In this document: piece after piece, positions 54,850-62,973 of the stretch
How the letters are laid out: every line of letters begins with the position of its first letter
Position numbering within the stretch: the stretch's first letter is position 1
Origin: Vibrio sp. D404a
Lineage (GTDB): Bacteria > Pseudomonadota > Gammaproteobacteria > Enterobacterales > Vibrionaceae
Reading direction: 5' to 3'
Assembly (NCBI RefSeq): GCF_030248535.1
Contig: NZ_JAHGAJ010000005.1
Location: forward strand, 186,001 to 250,000
Length of the DNA stretch: 64,000 bases
Translations under genes and position numbers: made by a program
The notes under the pieces: generated by a model
Databases searched by the model: none
Seen by the model: the letters and a program-made list of their open reading frames with translations, nothing else
Told to the model about the DNA's origin: nothing

Positions 54850-56349
54850 ATGCCTGACAAAAATATCAGTTTTATCGTAGATGAATGGCGTTTTGTGCCA
54901 AACGAAGGGCAGATCCAGTTTGCCGATTCGTTGATCACGATTGATAACCGACTGGCAAAGTTACTTGAGTTTTTGTGCATGAACCCAGGATTAACCCACA
55001 GCCGAGATGAACTGATCGAAGAGGTGTGGAATGGGAGTGTATTAACCGATCAAGTGGTGACCCAAGCGGTATTTGAGCTTAGAAAAGTGCTCAAGAAACA
55101 CAGTGAAAGTAAGGCAAGTTACATAATTACGGTGCCAAAGCGTGGTTACCGGTTTGATGGTGAAGTAAAAGTCGAAAAAATCTCGGTGCCAAAACCTGAA
55201 GCGAGTGAGGAAATGAGCAGTGAACCGGAGTTTTCCATCGCTGGGCGCCGAATCAGTGAAAAGATGGCACTGACACCGCCAAAGCCAAACAGGCTCGTTT
55301 TCCTGTTTTCGCTTTTGGTTGTCGTTATTGTGGCTCAATTTGTCATCCTGATCTCGTATCAACAAGATGACACTGTTACTCCAGTGCCACAGAAGGCAAA
55401 TCACCTGAGCCATTATGAGTTTCGTTACGCTGTTTTGAATGTCAGTGAAGAGGTTAGAGCGCGCCCAGAACTGTACGGAATGGTGATCAAATTCATTGAG
55501 CATGTTGGCTTCTACTCCAATATTCGAGTAGTGAAGTCAGAAGAGCATCGGCGCTTGGCCGCGTCAGAGTTTAATTTCTCAACCGCGATGAGCCGCGATG
55601 GCAGCAAGCTTCGTTTGTTGATGAAATATCATAATCGAGTCTCGGGCCAGACCCACTTAAACCGCCGCTACTCTACGAACTTTGGCCGTTTTCATGAAAC
55701 ATTCCCAGCCATGATTGACGATCTGATGCGCGCAATGTACATCGAAGTACCGGAAGACGAGCTACAGCAAAATGTCTCAATCTTCCCAAAAGATGAGCAA
55801 GCGATCATATCACTTATGTCTGGGACGGGTGTCTTATACAACAATGGTGGTTTTGACGTGGCGTTGAATCACTTCAGACAAGCACGCGAATACGCACCTG
55901 ACAATGCCTATACCATTTCAGTGAGCTACATCGGTGAGATTATGACGGCGTTTACACAGGATGAAGACGATAAGAGCAAGCGTATTGAACAGCTCAACCA
56001 AAAGTATTCATCGGCGCTGACCAAAGTGTTACAAAAAGACAAGAACCCGAGAGTATGTGAAGCGAACGCAATACTTGCTCTTTCCGAGAGCGATCCTGAG
56101 AAGGCATCCAAGATCTTGTTGTCGATTCCATACAATCAGCACACTTCATTGACCTATCTGTTGATGGCCAAAGCCGAAGAAGCGAGAGGGCATACCAGTG
56201 GCGCTAAAGAGTTGTATTTACAAGCGACACAAAATACTTCCTCACCAATGGCATTAACAATAGCAGGGCCTCTATTTTTTGACAGTAACTTAGACCCCTT
56301 GATTGATCAGTTACAGGTGATTAAGGAAGATAAAGACATCTCCAACTGA
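54850..56349 (+). CDS. CadC/ToxR-type membrane-bound transcriptional regulator with TPR-like C-terminus
   Basis: A 499-residue protein. The winged helix (Trans_reg_C) is at about 10-105: LLEFLCMNPGLTHSRDELIEEVWNG, then TQAVFELRKVLKKH and the wing IITVPKRGYRF. A single membrane helix is at about 154-174 (LVFLFSLLVVVIVAQFVILI). The remaining 320 residues are periplasmic and include an early alpha/beta part and a helical TPR-like tail (ALNHFRQAREYAPDNAY, KAEEARGHTSGAKELYLQA). Such regulators sense at the membrane and bind DNA from there. Signal and targets unknown; the divergent barrel gene is a plausible target. Confidence 0.9.
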   Translation: MPDKNISFIVDEWRFVPNEGQIQFADSLITIDNRLAKLLEFLCMNPGLTHSRDELIEEVWNGSVLTDQVVTQAVFELRKVLKKHSESKASYIITVPKRGYRFDGEVKVEKISVPKPEASEEMSSEPEFSIAGRRISEKMALTPPKPNRLVFLFSLLVVVIVAQFVILISYQQDDTVTPVPQKANHLSHYEFRYAVLNVSEEVRARPELYGMVIKFIEHVGFYSNIRVVKSEEHRRLAASEFNFSTAMSRDGSKLRLLMKYHNRVSGQTHLNRRYSTNFGRFHETFPAMIDDLMRAMYIEVPEDELQQNVSIFPKDEQAIISLMSGTGVLYNNGGFDVALNHFRQAREYAPDNAYTISVSYIGEIMTAFTQDEDDKSKRIEQLNQKYSSALTKVLQKDKNPRVCEANAILALSESDPEKASKILLSIPYNQHTSLTYLLMAKAEEARGHTSGAKELYLQATQNTSSPMALTIAGPLFFDSNLDPLIDQLQVIKEDKDISN

Positions 56350-56375
56350 TGTTTATGCTCGGCTATAAGCTTATC

Positions 56376-56401
56376 AAGCCCTAGATTCTTAGGGCTTTTT
56401 T
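56376..56401. terminator. Intrinsic terminator
   Basis: AAGCCCTA and TAGGGCTT (loop GATTCT) form an 8-bp stem with a six-T run on the plus strand, 26 bases after the CadC-like gene. Confidence 0.85.
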
Positions 56402-56462
56402 ATGTCTATCGGATGGTGTTCAGATGCATTACTTCAAGTTGAATTCTCAAAGACTTAGCAAA

Positions 56463-57068
56463 TTATACGGCAATGCTTTTCCGCTTCGCTTTATTTCTGT
56501 GTGGCGGCTGATTAAGGGAATGGGTTGTTTTATCTGTTTGTGAGGCATTTTTTCGAAGCACCTTAGTGACACTTTTCTGAAGCAGTAAAGAGTTTGGGTA
56601 GGCGATCAAGTTGCCACTCGAGTGCCTAATCAGAGTATGAAACATCTTTATCTCTAAAATCTTTCCTTCAATTCCATCACCATCCGCCACCACGATTGAG
56701 TCACCAATTCGATATGGGAATACGAAAAAGATCAAAAAGCTCGCCGTGATGTTACTTAGGATTGACCACTGCGCGATAAACGCAACACCAAACACCGTGA
56801 CGAGCGAAGAGATGAAAATGGTGAAGTTGCCATAGCCAATCCCACTCACAATCAAATAGCTAGCAAACAGCAATACAAAAGAGCAGATGTTGAAGCAGCG
56901 AATGATGAACATACTGCGTGTCGACGAGACAGATTTGATGCTCGCTAAGTTATTTACCGTTGTGGAGATAAAGCGTTTTAATACCCAGTAAATCAGCCAA
57001 AATAGCAGGGCAAGTAACACATCGTATTCTTTAATGGTGTTGAAGATTTGTTCCAGATATTGCGACAT
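56463..57068 (-). CDS. Mechanosensitive channel, MscS family (short)
   Basis: A 201-residue membrane protein. Three or four helices (about 17-35, 55-75, 85-102 and the pore-lining helix near 105-120) lead to NITASFLIFFVFPYRIGDSIVVADGDGIEGKILEIKMFHTLIRH and NLIAYPNSLL, which is the MscS beta-domain signature. It lacks most of the C-terminal alpha/beta vestibule of the 286-residue MscS and ends in a basic tail, so it belongs to a short variant. It should open on membrane tension to release osmolytes. Start ATG 57068; alone in its operon. Confidence 0.85.
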   Translation of the reverse strand: MSQYLEQIFNTIKEYDVLLALLFWLIYWVLKRFISTTVNNLASIKSVSSTRSMFIIRCFNICSFVLLFASYLIVSGIGYGNFTIFISSLVTVFGVAFIAQWSILSNITASFLIFFVFPYRIGDSIVVADGDGIEGKILEIKMFHTLIRHSSGNLIAYPNSLLLQKSVTKVLRKNASQTDKTTHSLNQPPHRNKAKRKSIAV

Positions 57069-57338
57069 AGCGGCCTCTCGTTATTGAGGCGATATTTTGA
57101 TTGTCGCAGGCAAGAAATACATCATCAAAGCCTTATATCTTTATCATTCAAACCTGTTAGTTGATGCTCGTCGCTTCCGAAATCTTGTGAATGCAAGCGG
57201 TGTTTTGTTTGCTAACCTTCTGAATTTGCGTGTTTTATATTTATTTTATATTTAGATAACTGATATCTAAGTCTTTACTGATGCTTGATATCTTTCGATT
57301 TGTAGAATGAGCGGCCTTTCAATCATCAAGAGGTCACC

Positions 57339-57431
57339 ATGACTATCATCGTAATTAAATTGGTCTATATCTACGTACAGAAAAGGCGCAAACAGAAGCT
57401 GCTTCAAACATTATCCGTGGGAGCACGCTAA
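57339..57431 (+). CDS. 30-residue ORF at the head of the TerC operon
   Basis: ATG 57339 with GAGG just upstream reads 30 codons to TAA (57429-57431), two bases before the next ORF. The peptide is a short hydrophobic segment (TIIVIKLVYIYV) followed by a basic stretch (QKRRKQKLLQ), so it could be a membrane-anchored small protein or a leader peptide. Family unknown. Confidence 0.4.
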   Translation: MTIIVIKLVYIYVQKRRKQKLLQTLSVGAR

Positions 57432-57433
57432 CC

Positions 57434-57643
57434 ATGATGACTCTGTTTATCACACAACTGGTGATTCTATGGTCAGCTGCCGATCCTATTCGGTCTATCC
57501 CGGTTTTAATGGGTAGCCGCTCTACCTCGTTTTCTGGTCATGGTCGTAGTATCGCTGCTTCGATTGCGCGTTTTTCTATTGGTGTTATCGCGGGTTCACT
57601 GCTGTTCGTTTTCCTGATGCAACATTTAACAGGAGGCGCATAA
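57434..57643 (+). CDS. Small membrane protein resembling the start of MarC-family proteins
   Basis: A 69-residue protein with two hydrophobic helices (about 4-14 and 45-63). The segment SAADPIRSIPVLMGS recalls the MarC-family N-terminal D-P-x-x-x-I-P-V/I-F-L element, but full MarC proteins are about 200 residues. It starts two bases after the 30-codon ORF and ends one base before the terC start, so all three are tightly coupled. It may be a shortened MarC relative kept as a TerC partner, or a remnant. Weak support for the family; good support for being coding. Confidence 0.5.
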   Translation: MMTLFITQLVILWSAADPIRSIPVLMGSRSTSFSGHGRSIAASIARFSIGVIAGSLLFVFLMQHLTGGA

Positions 57644-57644
57644 C

Positions 57645-58601
57645 ATGAGTGTCGACTATATCGTGGCCTTTGGCACATTGTTACTTTTGGAAGTGATCCT
57701 TGGCGTTGATAACGTCATCTTTATTTCTATTTTGGTCGAAGAATTGCCAACACGTTTACAAAGAAAAGTGCGAAACCTTGGTATTAGCCTCGCGGTGCTG
57801 TCCCGCATTGGGTTAGTGTTTTCGGTATCTTGGTTGATGTCCCTGACAGAGCCGTTGGTTTCGATCTCTCGTTGGGATTGGTCAGGTAAAGACATTATCC
57901 TGATTTTTGGTGGTGCATTCTTAATGCTCAAGAGTCTCCATGAACTGTATGCTTGGTTAACCGGACCAAAGGTAAAGCAGCCGCGCTCCAATAGCAGCAG
58001 TTTGATGTTGATTGTATTGCAGATCATCGTGATAGATGCGGTGTTTTCTTTTGACTCGGTGATCACCGCAGTGGCACTGGTTAACGACGTCACCATCATT
58101 ATTTCCGCAATAGTGGTTTCTGCAATTATCATGGTCTTGTTGGCAGAAGCGATTCAAACCACCATAACCAAACACCCAGGTTTGAAACTACTGGCACTGC
58201 TTTTCTTGGTGATGCTTGGTGTCATTCTTATGTTGGAAGGGGTAGGGATCAAACTGGACAAGAGCTACGTTTATGTTGTTCTCGCTTTCGGTTTGCTTTT
58301 GGAAGTCCTGCACATCATCTTGAACAAGCAGAGCTCAACAACGCCACCGACACCAGAGGGGAGTGCTCCTATTGGCTCAATGCTTTCAATGCCGAATAGC
58401 GTGAGTAGCAATGATAGCGGTTATATAGTTGATGTCGATGCAGTCGGTGATGTTCGAAGTCACCCTCGTACTAAAGTTCACCCATACAGCCGCCCTCTGA
58501 CTGGTGCACAGTACGCTGAAGAGCTTGATTCATTGTGGTCAGAGCCAGTGGTTTATATCTCTACAAGGTTGCAACCAAGGACCATTGATAAAGCCAGCTA
58601 A
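57645..58601 (+). CDS. TerC-family integral membrane protein
   Basis: A 318-residue protein. The first 230 residues are the TerC core with about seven helices, including LLLLEVILGVDNVIFISIL (residues 12-30) and IDAVFSFDSVITAVAL (126-141); the paired acidic residues in these helices are characteristic and proposed to bind metal ions. A soluble tail of about 85 residues (SVSSNDSGYIVDVDAVGDVRS...) is not typical of the short class. Some TerC members export Mn2+ (E. coli Alx is linked to manganese). I looked for a yybP-ykoY riboswitch upstream and did not see its conserved core. Confidence 0.9.
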   Translation: MSVDYIVAFGTLLLLEVILGVDNVIFISILVEELPTRLQRKVRNLGISLAVLSRIGLVFSVSWLMSLTEPLVSISRWDWSGKDIILIFGGAFLMLKSLHELYAWLTGPKVKQPRSNSSSLMLIVLQIIVIDAVFSFDSVITAVALVNDVTIIISAIVVSAIIMVLLAEAIQTTITKHPGLKLLALLFLVMLGVILMLEGVGIKLDKSYVYVVLAFGLLLEVLHIILNKQSSTTPPTPEGSAPIGSMLSMPNSVSSNDSGYIVDVDAVGDVRSHPRTKVHPYSRPLTGAQYAEELDSLWSEPVVYISTRLQPRTIDKAS

Positions 58602-58625
58602 CGGCGGGTCATCATCTTTGCTTTT

Positions 58626-58680
58626 GAGTGCACGTCTAATGGGCTTCGCTACCATGGACGGTGAAATGAGCGTGCACCTC
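58626..58680. other. Nested hairpin after terC
   Basis: GAGTGCACG (58626-58634) pairs with CGTGCACCTC (58671-58680) with one bulge; inside, GTC-ATGG pairs with CCAT-GAC. A T-rich tract follows. It could act as a transcription terminator or mRNA 3' stabiliser; the long loop makes it atypical. Confidence 0.4.
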
Positions 58681-58690
58681 TAGCTTCTTT

Positions 58691-58798
58691 TTTATTTCTA
58701 TTTACAGCTCTACTTTTCTTTACACCTCTTCTTCTTTTTAAAACTCTATTTCTCTTTAAAACTTTATCGCGAGTTACACCTTCACTTCTACTCTCAGT
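58691..58798 (+). repeat. Six-copy degenerate 18-bp tandem repeat, pyrimidine-rich
   Basis: Six 18-base units in phase; best copies are TCTATTTCTCTTTAAAAC (58745-58762), TCTTCTTCTTTTTAAAAC (58727-58744) and TCTACTTTTCTTTACACC (58709-58726). The flanking units are more diverged. It fills the spacer between terC and the outer-membrane protein gene. No coding function seen. Confidence 0.65.
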
Positions 58799-59046
58799 TT
58801 TATAGTAACTTTTCTTGAGTGAGCGCTCTTCTTATTGGTATTTGCACTGTCACGGGTACTACCTTCTCCCTTGGTAGGGTTTCATCCTACAAATGCGATT
58901 CATCGACTTTTCCAAATACTCATAAACTGTGCCCATCTTAACGAGTCAATCACGTTAACAAGCACGGTGATCTGGAATATTCGCCGCAAAGTAAATGGTC
59001 AGAGTTTTGAGGAAAAAGCTCTGATTAATGAACGGCACTTAAAAGA
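58799..59046. other. Spacer upstream of the large outer-membrane protein gene
   Basis: No supported gene. A 71-codon frame at 58835-59050 overlaps the next start and lacks protein-like features. The region should hold the promoter of the downstream gene; I could not pick one with confidence. Confidence 0.3.
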
Positions 59047-60693
59047 ATGAACAATCTATTTTCAAATCGTAAACCTAAGCACACTTTATTATCTCTGGCG
59101 CTATTCGCGGCGATCTCAGGCAATAGCTTTGCCAATGAATCAAGCTCTACACAGCCAGAAGCACTTTCAGGCAAACAAGTTTTTGCCCACTACGGGTTAG
59201 ACGAGAATATCCCTAAGCTCGCGATGAGTTCTCTTTTACAGGGTGAGCATCTTGTGGAATACGCGACACGCACAATCAAGGTTGGCGACGATGTTCGAGA
59301 GTCGAGCGTGTACTTGGTAAAAGATACAGATGCGAAGGGCAACATCGATTTAAGAATTAAGTACAGCCCAGATGCGCTTGATGCTCATGAAGATGTGATT
59401 GATGAGATTGAAAACTTCACACGTACTGAATATCGCCTCCGAGACTATGCCGAGAGCTACGACAAATCGAGCATTAAAGCGGATGAAAAAGAGGACGGTA
59501 GTGTCGTGATCAGTTTCGATTACTCCAAGTATGGTCTGCCGCAAGATATTGCTTATTTCCGTTTCTTGAGTGTGGAACTGACGCTAGAGAATGGCCAACC
59601 AACCCAGATGCGTATCTTCAATAGACAGCCGTTTTCTTACGACAAATACAGCGTCGACAGCTATGAGCAAGATATCGAATTTAGTGTATTACCGTCTGGG
59701 AAAGTGATTCTGGCGAGCAAGAATACCGAGATAAAAGGCACGTCGAAAAAGAAGCCCGTTCACGTGGTGAGCTCTATTGAGCCTGTTGCAATCTACGAAG
59801 ACGATAGCGGTGTGAACATCTTAGATCATGAGCGATTAGAGCATGTATCAGACCCGCGCATGAGAGAGCAGAGTGTTGACCTTGATAGAGTGTTTCCTCT
59901 GATGGGCGACATGGTGAGAAGACAAGGTATCGACCTTCCATTGCCATTCGGTATTTCAGCGGCGTATCGCAATCAGAACATGAATATTCCGTTTACTGAC
60001 TTTGTGATTGAGGGCGTTGGTCTGAATGAGCTGTTTGACCCACTTGGCAGTGTTGGTGTGGTGAATGCTGAAAGTTTCACTCTACGAGGTGATGTCAACA
60101 TTCTACCTTTCTGGAATGTGTACGGCTTGGTCGGAAAGATCAACGTCGATGCTCAGGTTGATGCGGAATACACCGGCGCCGCAGGCGAAGCGATTAGAGA
60201 CAAGCTCAATAACAAAATTCCGCACTTGGGTGACGCATTCTGTAAAGAGGTCTCGATGCTGTGTAACAAAGGCAATGTCCATGTGCCACTGCACCTTGAA
60301 TACGATTTAGTCGGCATGGGCACCACGTTATCTGTGGGCTACAAAGAGTTCTTTGCCTCTGTTACCGGTAGCTACACAAAGACGCGTTTGAAAGGCACTG
60401 ACAATTGGGGCGATGGCATCGTGACTGTTCAACCAATGTTGGGTTACCAGCTTGTGGATTACCGCACACAATTGTTTGTCGGCGCAGAGTACCAAGGTTT
60501 GGATGCTCGCATGGACGGTCACGTTGTGGCTGGCGATATCGAGTTTGATTATGACATCGGTGTCAATCTAGATAACTGGGCGTACTTGGTCGGCTTTAAC
60601 AAACAGATCGGTAAGCACTATAACCTTACTGCGCTCTACAGCAAGGGCGAAACGCGCGACTCAGTGACCCTGAACTTTGGCTACCGCTTCTAA
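59047..60693 (+). CDS. Large outer-membrane protein, hypothetical
   Basis: A 548-residue exported protein with a signal peptide (about 1-29, ending SGNSFA). The N-terminal 250 residues look like a soluble, acidic region (many Asp/Glu/Lys; DIEFSVLPSGKVILASKN). From about residue 300 there are barrel-like strands (LPLPFGISAAYRNQNM, ESFTLRGDVNILPFWNVYGLVGKINVDAQVDAEYTG, GTTLSVGYKEFFASVTGSYT, TVQPMLGYQLVDYRTQLFVGAEYQG) ending DSVTLNFGYRF, with the C-terminal aromatic. Two Cys (FCKEVSMLC) could form a disulfide loop. I do not recognise a characterised family. ATG 59047 lies in a weak Shine-Dalgarno context (AAAGAATG). Confidence 0.7.
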   Translation: MNNLFSNRKPKHTLLSLALFAAISGNSFANESSSTQPEALSGKQVFAHYGLDENIPKLAMSSLLQGEHLVEYATRTIKVGDDVRESSVYLVKDTDAKGNIDLRIKYSPDALDAHEDVIDEIENFTRTEYRLRDYAESYDKSSIKADEKEDGSVVISFDYSKYGLPQDIAYFRFLSVELTLENGQPTQMRIFNRQPFSYDKYSVDSYEQDIEFSVLPSGKVILASKNTEIKGTSKKKPVHVVSSIEPVAIYEDDSGVNILDHERLEHVSDPRMREQSVDLDRVFPLMGDMVRRQGIDLPLPFGISAAYRNQNMNIPFTDFVIEGVGLNELFDPLGSVGVVNAESFTLRGDVNILPFWNVYGLVGKINVDAQVDAEYTGAAGEAIRDKLNNKIPHLGDAFCKEVSMLCNKGNVHVPLHLEYDLVGMGTTLSVGYKEFFASVTGSYTKTRLKGTDNWGDGIVTVQPMLGYQLVDYRTQLFVGAEYQGLDARMDGHVVAGDIEFDYDIGVNLDNWAYLVGFNKQIGKHYNLTALYSKGETRDSVTLNFGYRF

Positions 60694-60783
60694 CCTATTT
60701 GGACACTGAACCCGAAAAAGACCGCCACTTTTAAAGTGAGAGTGGCGTCCTGCATCCGCGAGTTATTCGATTAAACAAGTCCG

Positions 60784-60866
60784 CTTAATATTATCGAAAC
60801 GATTTAACGCTAACGAACCAATTTATTGTTAACGAACCTATTTAACGTTAATGAAAGAACGAACCT
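60784..60866 (+). repeat. Four-copy degenerate 19-bp tandem repeat
   Basis: Units of 19 bases; clearest are TTTAACGCTAACGAACCAA (60803-60821), TTTATTGTTAACGAACCTA (60822-60840) and TTTAACGTTAATGAAAGAA (60841-60859), with a diverged copy before and a partial CGAACC after. It lies in the 250-base spacer before the patatin-like gene. Confidence 0.65.
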
Positions 60867-60941
60867 AGGCAGATTGGCTAGGCGTGCCGAGGGAAAGGAT
60901 TGGCCCATTACTTGAAGACCATTTTTATTAATAGGTATCAA

Positions 60942-62123
60942 ATGAAAACCAAGACTAAAAACACCTTCGTGAGCATAGTGACACTCATATTTGTCACAGC
61001 ATGCTCTTCATCTCATACCCTCGACAAGCGTGTTAACGAAGCTAATTATCAGCACGTTAACGTGAGCTTGGGTAATGACGTAACAACACCAGAACCGATT
61101 CGAATACTCAAAGGCAGCGAGCAATCTCTGTTCTACAACGAGTCGACAGCAAAGACGCCATTAACGGTGAGCGATGATCAAATGCATGTACTGGTGCTAT
61201 CGGGTGGTGGCGCTAACGGTGCGTTTGGTGCCGGTATTCTGAATGGGCTTTACGATGCAGGCGAATTAGCGGACTACACCGTGGTCACAGGCATTAGCGC
61301 TGGGGCGATGATTGCACCCTTTGCTTTTGTTGGCGGTGACAAAATTCCAGAGATGAAAGCGGTGATGTTAGGCATTCAAGACAGCGAAATCATCGGCAAA
61401 AAGAACATGCTGAACACACTGTTTAAAGACGCCTTTACTCGTGGCGACAAGCTACTGTCGTTCATTGAACAAATCTACACCCCTGAGTTTATTCAAGAGA
61501 TTGCCGACGTACATAACTCTGGAAAACGCTTGTTGATCGGTACGGCACAGTTTGATTCAGAACAGCTGGTGGTTTGGAACTTGGGACAAATAGCCGCGAG
61601 CGATGCACCAAACAAAGTGGCTTTGATTCATAAGGTTCTAGCGGCAAGTGCTTCGATCCCAGGTGTGTTTCCGCCTCAATTTATTCCTGTGGAATATCAA
61701 GGACAACCACTTGAAGAGCTGCACGTTGACGGTGGGCTAGCTGCTCAAATGTTCTTGTTCGCTGATCATATTGAGTACGGGAAGATCAATGATGCACTTG
61801 GCTTGAATAAAGCGCCCAAGGTTCATGTTGTGCGTAATGGTCGCCTGGCGCTGCCTTACCATTTAACTGAAGACAAAGGGATCGACCTTATTACTCGCAC
61901 TGTTCAAAGCATGACAGTGAACCAAAGTGCTGGGGATCTATATCGAATTGCCTATTTTAGTGAGCAGCAAGGGTTGGATATGGCCTACAGCGATATCGAT
62001 GATTCGTTCTATGCTAAGCGTGGCAGTAAAGATATGTTTGATAGCCAATACATGCTGTCGCTTTACCAATACGGTTACTTAAAAGTTCAAAATCAACAAG
62101 TTTGGTCGCAGCTTAACCCTTAA
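60942..62123 (+). CDS. Patatin-like phospholipase, lipoprotein
   Basis: A 393-residue lipoprotein. ATG 60942 is used; the longer frame begins at a TTG before the signal peptide. The signal ends in FVTAC (Cys21) plus Ser residues. The patatin domain (about 80-360) has the oxyanion loop SGGGANGAFGAGIL, the nucleophile elbow GISAG (Ser, GxSxG), and the catalytic Asp in HVDGGLAAQ. A Ser-Asp dyad lipid acyl hydrolase at the outer membrane or periplasm is expected. It may act on membrane phospholipids. Catalytic residues are intact. Neighbouring genes suggest no operon. Confidence 0.92.
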   Translation: MKTKTKNTFVSIVTLIFVTACSSSHTLDKRVNEANYQHVNVSLGNDVTTPEPIRILKGSEQSLFYNESTAKTPLTVSDDQMHVLVLSGGGANGAFGAGILNGLYDAGELADYTVVTGISAGAMIAPFAFVGGDKIPEMKAVMLGIQDSEIIGKKNMLNTLFKDAFTRGDKLLSFIEQIYTPEFIQEIADVHNSGKRLLIGTAQFDSEQLVVWNLGQIAASDAPNKVALIHKVLAASASIPGVFPPQFIPVEYQGQPLEELHVDGGLAAQMFLFADHIEYGKINDALGLNKAPKVHVVRNGRLALPYHLTEDKGIDLITRTVQSMTVNQSAGDLYRIAYFSEQQGLDMAYSDIDDSFYAKRGSKDMFDSQYMLSLYQYGYLKVQNQQVWSQLNP

Positions 62124-62215
62124 ATTTATTAGCGTTTATCCAGTTAAACAGCGCAGCATTTCCCATAGTGAGATTGAATTCGCTGTGCTGTTTATGACTG
62201 GAGTGGAGAGAAACA

Positions 62216-62857
62216 ATGACAACCACTGAATTTATTATTGATGCGATTACGGTGTTAGGTACAGCAGCATTTGCACTAGCAGCGGTATTGGCGGCGTTGG
62301 AAAAGCGTGTTGATATCTTCTCTGTGACCGTACTCGGAGTTATCACGGCTGTGGGTGGCGGCACGATCCGTGACTGTATCCTTGATGTGCCAGTATTTTG
62401 GTCTGAAGACATTTCCTACATCACCATTGCCTGTGTCGCGAGCTTATTGGGTTTCTTCTTTTTTCGATTCATTCAGCTTAGAAAAATCAACACCTTGTAT
62501 CTCTATATTGATGCCCTCGCGATTGCCATGTTCGCGATTCAAGGCACAGATAAGGCGTGGGCATTAGGCTTTGGCTTGCCAGTGGCTCCGGTGATTCTCG
62601 GTATTATTACTGCGGTAGGTGGCGGAGTGGTCAGAGATACGCTTCTGCAAAGACCATCGCTGCTATTAACCAAAGAGTTGTATGCGATACCCGTGGCACT
62701 CGGTTGCCTGCTTTACACCGGCTTTCTGATGTTTTTTGAGCAGTACACCCAATTCGGCGCGCTGATTTCAGCGGGGCTGGTGGTATATCTGCGCCACCTT
62801 TCGATTCAAAAACACATTGTGGTGCCTAGCTGGGCGATCATCAATTATCGCGCTTAG
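62216..62857 (+). CDS. Trimeric intracellular cation channel (TRIC/UPF0126) family protein
   Basis: A 213-residue membrane protein with seven helices arranged as two repeats. Each repeat carries the family motif: VITAVGGGTIRDCIL (about residues 42-56) and IITAVGGGVVRDTLL (about 130-144). Prokaryotic TRIC-type proteins (YadS/YicG group) form potassium-permeable pores. ATG 62216 follows GGAGAG. No adjacent partner gene. Family call is secure; physiological ion and role are not known. Confidence 0.9.
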   Translation: MTTTEFIIDAITVLGTAAFALAAVLAALEKRVDIFSVTVLGVITAVGGGTIRDCILDVPVFWSEDISYITIACVASLLGFFFFRFIQLRKINTLYLYIDALAIAMFAIQGTDKAWALGFGLPVAPVILGIITAVGGGVVRDTLLQRPSLLLTKELYAIPVALGCLLYTGFLMFFEQYTQFGALISAGLVVYLRHLSIQKHIVVPSWAIINYRA

Positions 62858-62973
62858 GTCGCGATAGCTAAGGCACTCTGCTCTTCGATTTCTTACTGCA
62901 TTGAGCGGTAAGGTTATGTTCATGCATGGAAGCTTTACTCGCAGGAATCACCTGCTACTAAAAAGACAAAGCT
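62858..62973. other. Short spacer before the barrel gene
   Basis: 116 bases containing a GCAGGAATCACCTGC inverted repeat (62941-62955) that could be part of a leader hairpin upstream of the last gene. No T-run follows. Confidence 0.3.

Noticed and set aside
55042..55503. 153-codon minus-strand frame within the CadC-like gene
   Set aside because: Antisense shadow of a well-supported gene; composition is not protein-like.
57069..57338. yybP-ykoY manganese riboswitch before terC
   Set aside because: I did not see the conserved loop sequences; the region is AT-rich without a matching fold.
57656..58132. 158-codon minus-strand frame within terC
   Set aside because: Antisense of hydrophobic TerC helices; no independent evidence.
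58691..58798. Possible CRISPR array
   Set aside because: The units abut without spacers and are too diverged; no cas genes nearby.
60710..60760. Terminator after the large outer-membrane protein gene
   Set aside because: A CGCCACT/AGTGGCG stem exists but has a long loop and no T-run, so termination is not supported.
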